Shown one piece after another: positions 1-5,263 of a DNA stretch of 5,263 nt (position 1 is the first letter of the stretch; every line of letters starts with the position of its first letter). The notes below the pieces were generated by a model, which was given only the letters and a program-made list of their open reading frames with translations, searched no databases and was not told where the DNA came from. The DNA is from Burkholderiaceae bacterium (GTDB taxonomy: Bacteria; Pseudomonadota; Gammaproteobacteria; Burkholderiales; Burkholderiaceae_F): assembly GCA_013813185.1 (NCBI GenBank), contig JACCSD010000348.1, positions 1 through 5,263 of the forward strand, read 5' to 3'. A program made the position numbers and the translations under genes.

Positions 1-1553
1 ACGTTGTCCGGCCGGTGGACGACCGTCACGTTGCTGCGCATCGCCCACGGAATCATCTGCCGATGGAGCGGAACGTGGTGCACCTGCGTGTTGTGCTCGG
101 CGATTGCCTGGCGGATCATTTCGCGCCTTTTGTCTGCATCGGGCTCCACTGCCGCGCTATCGATCAACGTATCGAGCTTCGGATTGACATAGCGCCCGTA
201 GTTGAAGGAACCATTGCCTGTCTTATCGTCATTCGAGCGCAGCACCGGCGACAGCATGGTTTGCGCGTCGGTAATCGCGCCGCCCCAGCCAAGCATGAAC
301 ATGCTGGTGTCGTACTTCTCGAGCTTTGGAAAATACGTCGCGCGCGGCTGCGTGCTGACCCTGGTGTTGATGCCGACCTTGGTTAGCATCGCTGCCACCG
401 CGATGCAGATTTCCTCGTCGTTGACGTAGCGGTTGTTCGGGCAATCGAGCGTGACGTCGAAGCCGTTCGCGTAGCCCGCTTCACTCAGTAGTTGCTTCGA
501 CCGGTTGATGTCGTACGGCAGCCGTTTTTCCGCGTCCGGATTCGACGCGTTGATCGATGGCGTGATGCCGCCGGTCGGTAGCGCTGAGCCGCGCATGATG
601 CGCGATCGAATCGCTTCGATGTCGATCGCGTGATACACCGCCTGCCGTACGCGAACATCCTTGAAAGGATTCTTGCCCTTGATGTTCGAATACAGCAACT
701 CGTCCCGAGTTTGGTCGAAGCCGAAGAACACGACCCTGTTTTCCGGCCCGCGCGCCACCTTGGTTCCCTTGTTTTCTTCGATGCGGCGCACGTCCTGCGG
801 CGGCGGGTCAAGGATGAAATCGACCTGGCCCGACAGCAGGGCGGCCGTGCGCGTCGCATCGGCACTGACCTGCGTGTAAATCACTTCGGTCACATTTCCC
901 GGGCCGCGGCCGTCTTTCAGGCCCCACCAGTCCGGATTGCGTTTCAGCACCGTGCGAATGCCGGGTTCGCGCGCCGCCAGGATCCAGGCCCCGGTCCCGT
1001 TGGCGTTGCGTGACGCAAAGGTTTCCTCCTTTGCTTTGTAGTCGAGCGGACGCTCGACCTTGTTCTTGGCGGCCCACGCCTTGCTCATGATGTAAATCGT
1101 CGTCGCGTGCTCGAGCGTGATCGGATTCGGCTTGTCCTGCACAAACTCGACAGTGAAGTCATCGACCTTGCGCGGCTTGCCGACCGGAATCGCGTACTGC
1201 CGCAGCTGGGAATTCGGGTGGCTGGCGCGCTCATACGAAAAAACGATGTCGTCGGCAGTAAAGGGTGAGCCGTCGTGAAACTTGACGCCCTGGCGCAGCG
1301 TGAACCGCCATGTCGTCGGATTGACTTGTTGCCAACTGGTCGCGAGCCCGGGAACCAGCTTCAGCGTGTTGTCGCGCATCACCAGCGTGTCGTGTACCGA
1401 CTGCGAAAACATGTTGGTGAGGCCCTCGTTCTGTGAGAACGGGTCCGCGGTCTGCGGATCGCCCTGCGAGGCCCAGCGCAATGTTTTGGCGTCAACCGCG
1501 GTGAGTGCGAGCGCAGCGGTAGCAATGAGCACCGCAAGAAAACGTTTGATCAT
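1..1553 (-). CDS. ABC transporter periplasmic solute-binding protein, family 5 (dipeptide/oligopeptide type), C-terminus cut by the window edge
   Basis: My translation gives 517 residues from an ATG at 1553 and stays open to base 1; the family length suggests only about ten residues are missing. Residues 1-22 form a signal peptide (MIKR, hydrophobic stretch, VDA-K cleavage site). There is no lipobox cysteine, so this is a soluble periplasmic protein rather than a lipoprotein. Family 5 landmarks are LVPGLATSW to GVKFHDGSPFTADDIVFSYERA (residues 67-110), RTAALLSGQVDF with PPP (about 235-252), NPFKDVRVRQAVYHAID (295-311) and FMLGWGG (419-425). Cys371 and Cys383, in DCPNNRYVNDEEIC, could form a disulfide. 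Such proteins deliver peptides or similar solutes to an inner-membrane ABC permease; the exact ligand cannot be read from sequence. No permease or ATPase gene is in view, and they may lie further left. The start is 39 bases after kdsB with only a weak GGGGA upstream, so co-transcription with kdsB is possible. Confidence 0.93.
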   Translation of the reverse strand, partial: MIKRFLAVLIATAALALTAVDAKTLRWASQGDPQTADPFSQNEGLTNMFSQSVHDTLVMRDNTLKLVPGLATSWQQVNPTTWRFTLRQGVKFHDGSPFTADDIVFSYERASHPNSQLRQYAIPVGKPRKVDDFTVEFVQDKPNPITLEHATTIYIMSKAWAAKNKVERPLDYKAKEETFASRNANGTGAWILAAREPGIRTVLKRNPDWWGLKDGRGPGNVTEVIYTQVSADATRTAALLSGQVDFILDPPPQDVRRIEENKGTKVARGPENRVVFFGFDQTRDELLYSNIKGKNPFKDVRVRQAVYHAIDIEAIRSRIMRGSALPTGGITPSINASNPDAEKRLPYDINRSKQLLSEAGYANGFDVTLDCPNNRYVNDEEICIAVAAMLTKVGINTRVSTQPRATYFPKLEKYDTSMFMLGWGGAITDAQTMLSPVLRSNDDKTGNGSFNYGRYVNPKLDTLIDSAAVEPDADKRREMIRQAIAEHNTQVHHVPLHRQMIPWAMRSNVTVVHRPDN

Positions 1554-1592
1554 GAAGAGCGTCCCCGATAAGTCGCAGTAAGCGGCGCAAGT

Positions 1593-2351
1593 TTAGTCCC
1601 GGATCATTGCCCGCACGCGCCGTAAATCGTCGGGCGTGTCGACCCCCGGCGGGAGCGCAGAAGTCAACTGCAGCACTGCGATGCCGATGCCGTGCGCCAG
1701 CGCGCGCAGTTGCTCGAGCTTCTCCTGTTCTTCAATGGCGGGCCGCGGCAGTAGTGGAAAGCGTGCCAGGAAGGCGGCACGGTACGCGTACAGCCCGACG
1801 TGGCGCCAGGCGGGCAGGCCGGCCGGCAGCACTGTCCGCGTCTGTATGAAGCCATCGCGCGCCCAGGGTATGGGCGCGCGCGAAAACATCAGTGCGCGTC
1901 CGTTGCCGTCGACGACGACTTTGACGACGTCGGGACTGAAAAACTCACTCGCTTCGGCGATCGAGTGCGCGGCGGTGGCGATCTCACACTCCGCGCGCGA
2001 GTAAAGCAGCTGCGCGACCTCGTGCATGACGCCGGAGGGCAGCAACGGCTCGTCCGCCTGCACATTGACGACGATGGTCTGCGGATCGAGGGCAAGCAGC
2101 CGCGCGGCCTCGCCGAGGCGATCGGTGCCGCTTTCGTGCGTCTGGGAAGTCAAAATCGAATCGACGCCATGCGCGCGGCACGCGGCACTGATTTCGTCGT
2201 CATCGGCGGCGACCACGACGCGTGCGGCACCGCTCGCTGCTGCATTGCGCGCGACCCGAACGACCATCGGCACACCGCCAATGTCCGCCAGCGGCTTGCG
2301 CGGCAGGCGCGTTGAAGCCAGCCGTGCCGGCACGATGACTATGAAGTTCAA
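1593..2351 (-). CDS. kdsB: CMP-Kdo synthetase (3-deoxy-manno-octulosonate cytidylyltransferase)
   Basis: The enzyme couples CTP and Kdo to give CMP-Kdo and pyrophosphate in the cytoplasm. CMP-Kdo is the donor for adding Kdo to lipid A precursors. With the TTG start at 2351 the protein has 252 residues, close to E. coli KdsB (248). Family motifs run in order: IVIVPARLASTRLPRKPLADIGG (residues 4-26, nucleotide-binding loop), HESGTDRL (72-79), VNVQADEPLL (95-104, with a metal-binding Asp), VVKVVVD (142-148), FSRAPIPWARDG (156-167), RHVGLYAYR (183-191), LEQLRAL (212-218) and GVDTPDDLRRVR (236-247). An alternative TTG at 2378 would add nine residues and overlap ycaR by 26 bases. I prefer 2351 because MNFIVIVPARL matches the usual N-terminus and it follows the ycaR stop by one base (TGATTTG), which suggests translational coupling. 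The stop is TAA. It is the last recognisable LPS gene of the operon. Confidence 0.95.
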   Translation of the reverse strand: MNFIVIVPARLASTRLPRKPLADIGGVPMVVRVARNAAASGAARVVVAADDDEISAACRAHGVDSILTSQTHESGTDRLGEAARLLALDPQTIVVNVQADEPLLPSGVMHEVAQLLYSRAECEIATAAHSIAEASEFFSPDVVKVVVDGNGRALMFSRAPIPWARDGFIQTRTVLPAGLPAWRHVGLYAYRAAFLARFPLLPRPAIEEQEKLEQLRALAHGIGIAVLQLTSALPPGVDTPDDLRRVRAMIRD

Positions 2352-2352
2352 A

Positions 2353-2535
2353 TCAGCGACCGAGCTCGGCCGGTTCAACCTTGCGTGCGTCCGATTCGAG
2401 CATCACCGGGATGCCGTCTCGAATCGGATACGCGAGCGCGTCGGCCTTGCACACCAGCTCCTGCGCGCTCTTTCGATATTCAAGCAAGCCCTTGCAGATC
2501 GGGCACACGAGAATGTCAAGCAGGCGATGGTCCAT
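2353..2535 (-). CDS. ycaR: Trm112/YcaR-like small zinc-ribbon protein
   Basis: This 60-residue protein begins MDHRLLDILVCPICK and closely resembles E. coli YcaR in length and pattern. Cys11 and Cys14 (CPIC) and Cys29 (LVCK) are the visible ligand candidates; the fourth Cys of a classical ribbon is absent, as I recall for E. coli YcaR too. The YPIRDGIPVML block (residues 36-46) is the family signature. Eukaryotic and archaeal Trm112 proteins activate methyltransferases, but the bacterial role is not firmly established and its place between lpxK and kdsB is the main clue. The frame is open upstream to 2586, but I chose the ATG at 2535 because it matches the family N-terminus and has a good Shine-Dalgarno site (AGGA, ten bases before). 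The start lies inside the last 20 bases of lpxK, and the TGA stop ends one base before the preferred kdsB start. Confidence 0.93.
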   Translation of the reverse strand: MDHRLLDILVCPICKGLLEYRKSAQELVCKADALAYPIRDGIPVMLESDARKVEPAELGR

Positions 2536-3592
2536 CAGAGTTCTTTCCTGCGCTTCTTCTGGTCGTGATCCGGGCGACAACGACATCGATCAGCGCCGGA
2601 TCGATTTCGGTCACCAGCGGCACGACCCAGAGCCGCGGGTCGTTTGCCAGCGATAAATTGTCGGCGCATTTTACGGCGTCTTTTTCGGTGATCAGGATGC
2701 GGTCGGCGGTGCAATCGGAAAACGGATTCGTGCTGTAGTCGAAATGATCTGCCAGCGGTAGCTCGTCGATCACGAGTCCGGCGGCGCGCAGCATCGCAAA
2801 GAAACGATCGGGTGCTCCGATGCCGCCCGCAGCGGTCAATCGCCAGCCGTGCGAGCGCTGCTCGGCGGCCAACGCCGACAGGTCAATACGAAGCTTTGGT
2901 GAGTGCAACGCGAACGCGCTCGCCAGATGCGTTCGCATGCGATAGCTCGGTGTGGCGGTGGCGACAGTTGGCGCTTCACCATTGAGGGCAATCGCGTCCA
3001 CCCGATCGAGTCGACTCGGCGGCTCACGCAACGGCCCGGCGGGCAACATCCAGCCATTGCCCAATCCACGATAGTTCAGAAGCGCGATTTCGATGTCGCG
3101 TCCAAGTTGCCTGTGCTGCAGACCGTCGTCTGCAATGATGACATCGCACTCCGGGTGCGCAGCGCGCAGCAGTTGCGCCGCCTCGACCCGCCGCCTCGCA
3201 ATCGCCACGGGTGCAGTCGTTGCGCGCACGATCAACAAAGGCTCGTCCCCGACCTGGCGCGCGGCGTCGCCTGGATGCACGAGTCGCGGCGCCGAGTCGA
3301 GCGCGCCGTAACCGCGCGACACGATCCCGGGGCGCCAGCCGCGCGCAATAAGAGCCCGGACGAGTTCAACGGTCAGCGGCGTCTTGCCGGTCCCGCCGAG
3401 GTACAGGTTTCCGACGACGACCACGGGTACATCAAGGCGAGTTGGCCGGCGTAGGCGAAGTGCGTAGAGCGCGCCTCGGCAAAGATAGATGGCGTAATAC
3501 AGCACTGACGCGGGCGCCAGCAACCAGGCAAATACGCCGCGCCGCTGCCACGCCTTGGTCAGAGCGAGTTGTAGCCGGGTCTGCGACAGCAC
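2516..3592 (-). CDS. lpxK: Tetraacyldisaccharide 4'-kinase (lipid A 4'-kinase)
   Basis: LpxK transfers phosphate from ATP to the 4' position of the tetraacyldisaccharide 1-phosphate precursor, giving lipid IVA on the cytoplasmic face of the inner membrane. The protein has 358 residues, within the usual range for the family. AWQRRG (14-19) and a hydrophobic N-terminal segment (about 20-46) form the membrane anchor. The P-loop is GNLYLGGTGKTP (61-72). Further motifs are SRGYG (92-96), GDEPLLI (115-121), IIADDGLQHRQLGRD (152-166, Walker B type Asp pair 155-156), LPAGPLREP (183-191), GIGAPDRFF (257-265), DHFDY (282-286) and TEKDAVKC (302-309). All expected motifs are intact. The start is GTG at 3592, preceded by only a weak Shine-Dalgarno; no in-frame ATG or GTG lies between it and exbD, and AWQRRG near the N-terminus supports it. 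It begins 32 bases after the exbD stop, and its TGA stop lies inside the start of ycaR. Confidence 0.96.
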   Translation of the reverse strand: MLSQTRLQLALTKAWQRRGVFAWLLAPASVLYYAIYLCRGALYALRLRRPTRLDVPVVVVGNLYLGGTGKTPLTVELVRALIARGWRPGIVSRGYGALDSAPRLVHPGDAARQVGDEPLLIVRATTAPVAIARRRVEAAQLLRAAHPECDVIIADDGLQHRQLGRDIEIALLNYRGLGNGWMLPAGPLREPPSRLDRVDAIALNGEAPTVATATPSYRMRTHLASAFALHSPKLRIDLSALAAEQRSHGWRLTAAGGIGAPDRFFAMLRAAGLVIDELPLADHFDYSTNPFSDCTADRILITEKDAVKCADNLSLANDPRLWVVPLVTEIDPALIDVVVARITTRRSAGKNSDGPSPA

Positions 3593-3624
3593 GGCGATAG
3601 GCAGCGAGACGGGCCGAACGCCGT

Positions 3625-4062
3625 CTACTTGCCGCCGGTGGTGCGTTGCGTTGCGAAGCTGATGCGAACAATGCCGGCCAGCCGCGCTGCTTCCATCACT
3701 CCGATCACTGCCTGATGCGGGGCTTGCGCGTCGGCATTGATGATCAGCAACGTGGTTTCCAAGTTTCTGCTTTCCGGCCCTTTGTTCGCCGCGCGCAGCG
3801 CGTCTGCGAACGCGCGCACATCGTTCGAGGCGAGCAGCTGGCGCTCGATCGCGTAGCGGCCATCCGCGGTGACGGCGACGTTGATTTCGTTCGGCTGTAG
3901 CGTCGGTTGCGCCGCATCGGCCGACGGCAGCGTGATCTGCAGTTCCGCGAAGCGCGAGTAGGTCGTGCTGACCGCAAGGAAGATCAACACGACCAGCAGC
4001 ACATCGATCAATGGGATCAGGTTGAGCTCGGGCTCCTCGTCCAGCGCACGCCGAAACCGCAT
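3625..4062 (-). CDS. exbD: ExbD/TolR-family biopolymer transport protein
   Basis: This 145-residue protein has the ExbD/TolR layout: a short charged cytoplasmic N-terminus (1-13), one transmembrane helix (about 14-34, LNLIPLIDVLLVVLIFLAVST) and a periplasmic domain (35-145). Asp20 in PLIDVLLV is the conserved protonatable residue through which the proton motive force drives the motor. The C-terminal block LIINADAQAPHQAVIGVMEAARLAGIVRISFAT (106-138) is the typical family ending. It should assemble with the ExbB subunit encoded just upstream. The ATG shares its A with the exbB TAA stop (TAATG), and a GGAG Shine-Dalgarno sits eight bases before it inside exbB. Sequence alone does not separate an ExbD from a TolR role; no tonB, tolA or tolB is in the window, so the partner is unknown. 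The stop is TAG. Confidence 0.92.
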   Translation of the reverse strand: MRFRRALDEEPELNLIPLIDVLLVVLIFLAVSTTYSRFAELQITLPSADAAQPTLQPNEINVAVTADGRYAIERQLLASNDVRAFADALRAANKGPESRNLETTLLIINADAQAPHQAVIGVMEAARLAGIVRISFATQRTTGGK

Positions 4063-4685
4063 TAGCCGCGCTCCGCTCGTTCGGCTCTCGTTACCGCGAA
4101 CACGGCTTCGAGCAGCCTTTCGGCCTGCTCTTCCATATCGACCAGGTAGTCGTCGACCAGGCGCTTGAAGTAGCGATACGCGAGCACGGCGGGCACGGCG
4201 ACCATGATGCCGAGCGCGGTACTGTAAAGCGCCACTGAAATGCCGCGCGCAAGGTCCTGCGGGTTCGATCCGGCCTGCTGAGACGCGAAAATGGCGATCA
4301 TTCCGACCACGGTGCCCAGCAATCCCAGCAGCGGGGCGATCGAGCCGATCGAGCCGAGCAGCGTCAGATTTTTCGTGAGCCGATTGGCAACGACGGCGCC
4401 GGCCGCCTCGATCTGCTGCATCGCGCCCTCGCGACTGGTGCGCTCGTTGCGCAGCCCGGCGGCCAGCACCTTGCCCAAGGGTGAATTGGCTTCGAGCTTC
4501 GAGATCACGTCGGATGTGATCTGTCGCCGCTTATATATCCCGAGAACATCGGCCAGCAGCGTTGCCGGCACTATTTTTCTCCGCTGCAGCGCGATCGCTC
4601 GTTCAATGATTAACGCCAGTGCAAGAATGGAGGCCAGGATGAGAGGCCAAAGGGGCCAGCCAAGTTCAGCGATGATGGCAAACAA
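4062..4685 (-). CDS. exbB: MotA/TolQ/ExbB-family proton channel protein
   Basis: This 207-residue inner-membrane protein has three transmembrane helices: about 9-32 (WPLWPLILASILALALII), about 107-134 (LTLLGSIGSIAPLLGLLGTVVGMIAIFA) and about 147-171 (ARGISVALYSTALGIMVAVPAVLAY). The SIAPLLGLLGTVVGMI and GISVALYSTALGI blocks are the diagnostic TolQ/ExbB core. A cytoplasmic loop (about 33-106) and a charged C-terminal helix (172-207) complete the usual topology. It forms the channel around ExbD and uses proton flow to drive an envelope partner, not identified here. The start is TTG at 4685; no ATG or GTG lies nearby, MFAIIAELGWPLWPL is the expected N-terminus, and AAAGGA ends six bases before it. 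It is the first gene of the minus-strand operon and has the likely promoter upstream. The stop is TAA, overlapping the exbD start by one base. Confidence 0.93.
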   Translation of the reverse strand: MFAIIAELGWPLWPLILASILALALIIERAIALQRRKIVPATLLADVLGIYKRRQITSDVISKLEANSPLGKVLAAGLRNERTSREGAMQQIEAAGAVVANRLTKNLTLLGSIGSIAPLLGLLGTVVGMIAIFASQQAGSNPQDLARGISVALYSTALGIMVAVPAVLAYRYFKRLVDDYLVDMEEQAERLLEAVFAVTRAERAERG

Positions 4686-4691
4686 CGGAAG

Positions 4692-4697
4692 TCCTTT
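4692..4697 (-). promoter_or_regulatory. Shine-Dalgarno site of exbB that decides the TTG start
   Basis: The minus strand reads AAAGGA followed by six bases (CTTCCG) and then TTG at 4685. This near-ideal ribosome binding site and spacing supports TTG 4685 as the real start, where no ATG is available. Confidence 0.75.
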
Positions 4698-4724
4698 GCG
4701 GTGTGAGCGCCTGCGCGAGGGCGC

Positions 4725-4753
4725 ACTGTAGAGATGCCTGACACGCGCAGCAA
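4725..4753 (-). promoter_or_regulatory. Candidate sigma-70 promoter of the exbB-exbD-lpxK-ycaR-kdsB operon
   Basis: On the minus strand there is a -35-like TTGCTG (4753-4748), a 17-base spacer, and a -10-like TACAGT (4730-4725). TACAGT matches TATAAT at four of six positions, and TTGCTG keeps the TTG of TTGACA. Transcription would begin near 4718 and leave a leader of about 33 bases before the exbB TTG, which fits the Shine-Dalgarno at 4697-4692. This is read by eye and is a prediction only. Confidence 0.42.
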
Positions 4754-4788
4754 GTTTCCACAGTTACTGTGGACAAGTATGTGGGGAA
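4754..4788. promoter_or_regulatory. Cluster of DnaA-box-like nonamers
   Basis: Compared with the consensus TTATNCACA (A or T at position 3), the plus strand has GTTTCCACA (4754-4762, one mismatch). The minus strand has TTGTCCACA (4776-4768, one mismatch) and TTCCCCACA (4788-4780, two mismatches). The first two face each other and form the arms of the 17-base palindrome. The 9-mer CTGTGGACA at 4767-4775 recurs exactly at 4945-4953, nearer xseA. No AT-rich unwinding region, dnaA or dnaN is present, so I read this as possible DnaA-responsive regulation or coincidence, not a replication origin. Confidence 0.3.
4757..4773. promoter_or_regulatory. Perfect 17-base palindrome next to the exbB promoter, possible operator
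   Basis: The bases read TCCACAGT-T-ACTGTGGA: two 8-base arms that are exact reverse complements around one central base. It lies just upstream of the candidate -35 box of the exbB operon, a normal place for an activator or repressor dimer. It has no T-run on either side, so a terminator is unlikely. It does not match an operator I can name. Confidence 0.5.
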
Positions 4789-4973
4789 GTAGTGGCTGGC
4801 AGCCCTAAGCCTTTGTTGCAATTTGGTTTGTACAGCTTGCACAGCGGTTAGGCAGTGTTTGAAAGTTCATGAATTTCAACACCTTAACGTAAGCATGCTC
4901 CCAACAACGCTCACGCATCGGCGCGATCGGCAATCTGCCTCGATCTGTGGACAGGTTCTGCTTGGAAACCCGC
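4774..4973. other. Divergent intergenic region upstream of xseA
   Basis: This 200-base stretch should hold the xseA promoter, but I find no convincing -35/-10 pair for the plus strand. TTGCAC at 4837-4842 and TTGAAA at 4859-4864 are -35-like without a good -10 partner. Bases about 4805-4900 are richer in A and T than the surrounding genes. An imperfect inverted repeat lies at 4855-4882 (GTGTTTGAAA and TTTCAACAC, with one bulged T), enclosing the 8-base palindrome TTCATGAA (4866-4873). The minus-strand open frames crossing 4876-5132 look unrelated to any known protein and run opposite xseA, so I do not call them genes. Confidence 0.5.
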
Positions 4974-5263
4974 ATGGCGCTTGACTTCGAAGGTTCCGAT
5001 GTAGAAAACGCGCGGGCTGCGCTGACAGTCTCCGCGTTGAACCGCGCGGTTTCTGGATTGCTTCAGCGAAGCTTCCCATTGGTGCGCGTTCGCGGCGAAA
5101 TTGCCAACCTGACACGCGCGGCGAGCGGGCATTGGTACTTTGCGCTGAAGGACGATCAGGCGCAGGCGCGCTGCGTGATGTTTCGCGCGCGCAACCAGTT
5201 GCTCGGCTGGATGCCTCGAGACGGCGACGAGGTCGAAGTCAGCGCAGTGGTTTCGTTGTACGA
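4974..5263 (+). CDS. xseA: Exodeoxyribonuclease VII large subunit, N-terminal part
   Basis: The first 96 residues are present before the window ends; E. coli XseA has 456 residues. Exonuclease VII degrades single-stranded DNA in both directions to oligonucleotides and needs the small subunit XseB, which is not in view. The visible part is the N-terminal OB-fold that binds single-stranded DNA. Recognisable blocks are TVSALNRAVSGLLQRSFPLVRVRGEIANLT (18-47), ASGHWYFALKDDQAQARCVMF (50-70) and DGDEVEVSAVVSLY (83-96); SGHWYF-LKD-AQ-RC-MF is the family signature. I chose the ATG at 4974, preceded by a modest GGA at 4964-4966. In-frame GTG at 4947 and TTG at 4962 are possible but would add residues that family alignment does not require. 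It is transcribed divergently from the exbB operon. Confidence 0.94.
   Translation, partial: MALDFEGSDVENARAALTVSALNRAVSGLLQRSFPLVRVRGEIANLTRAASGHWYFALKDDQAQARCVMFRARNQLLGWMPRDGDEVEVSAVVSLY

Noticed and set aside
1554..1592. A terminator between kdsB and the binding-protein gene
   Set aside because: The 39-base gap has no hairpin followed by a T-run on the minus strand.
2353..2586. A longer 77-residue form of the YcaR-like protein from an upstream start
   Set aside because: The extra 17 residues overlap lpxK further and are unlike the family. The ATG at 2535 gives the conserved MDHRLL N-terminus and has a good Shine-Dalgarno site.
1800..3454. Long plus-strand open frames opposite kdsB, ycaR and lpxK (about 170-183 codons each, at 1800-2315, 2026-2568 and 2903-3454)
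   Set aside because: They lie antisense to clearly recognised, intact genes in GC-rich DNA, where long chance frames are common. Their translations are rich in Arg, Ala and Ser, with no recognisable domain or start context.
4754..4788. A chromosomal replication origin
   Set aside because: The DnaA-like boxes are degenerate and few, there is no clear AT-rich unwinding element, and the neighbours (xseA, exbB) are not origin genes.
4797..4840. A sigma-54 promoter (TGGCAG at 4797, TTGCA at 4816; also TTGG at 4823 and TTGCAC at 4837)
   Set aside because: The spacing between the GG and GC elements is 18 and 12 bases instead of the required 10.
4876..5132. Minus-strand frames of 73-79 codons overlapping the xseA start
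   Set aside because: They are antisense to a well-supported xseA N-terminus, show no recognisable motif and cross the probable xseA promoter region.

Overview
The window is GC-rich, tightly packed chromosomal DNA. It carries the cell-envelope gene cluster exbB-exbD-lpxK-ycaR-kdsB, read on the minus strand. xseA diverges from it at the right edge, and an ABC-transporter binding-protein gene lies downstream at the left edge. From memory of comparable genomes, xseA beside exbB-exbD-lpxK-trm112-kdsB is an arrangement seen in Betaproteobacteria such as Burkholderia. The protein sequences also look betaproteobacterial, so I infer a Gram-negative, LPS-making betaproteobacterium. The genus cannot be given from this sequence alone.

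Layout from left to right: (1) 1-1553, minus: nearly complete family 5 (dipeptide/oligopeptide type) periplasmic solute-binding protein, cut at its C-terminus by the window edge. (2) 1593-2351, minus: kdsB, CMP-Kdo synthetase. (3) 2353-2535, minus: the 60-residue Trm112/YcaR-like zinc-ribbon protein. (4) 2516-3592, minus: lpxK, lipid A 4'-kinase. (5) 3625-4062, minus: exbD-type and (6) 4062-4685, minus: exbB-type subunits of a proton-driven inner-membrane motor. (7) 4686-4973: a 288-base divergent intergenic region. It holds a likely promoter for the minus-strand operon, a perfect 17-base palindrome beside that promoter, and DnaA-box-like elements. (8) 4974-5263, plus: the first 96 codons of xseA, the large subunit of exonuclease VII.

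The five minus-strand genes from exbB to kdsB look like one transcription unit. exbB and exbD share one base, lpxK and ycaR overlap by 20 bases, ycaR and kdsB are one base apart, and the widest gap is 32 bases. Functionally, LpxK phosphorylates lipid A, and KdsB activates Kdo, the first core sugar added to lipid A. The ExbB/ExbD pair could energise an envelope process tied to outer-membrane assembly or import. The binding protein begins only 39 bases after kdsB, on the same strand, and may be read through from the operon.

No mobile element, CRISPR array, RNA gene or unknown protein family is visible. The best leads are the regulatory-looking palindrome and DnaA-like boxes in the intergenic region, the run of non-ATG starts, and the gene-neighbourhood variations.
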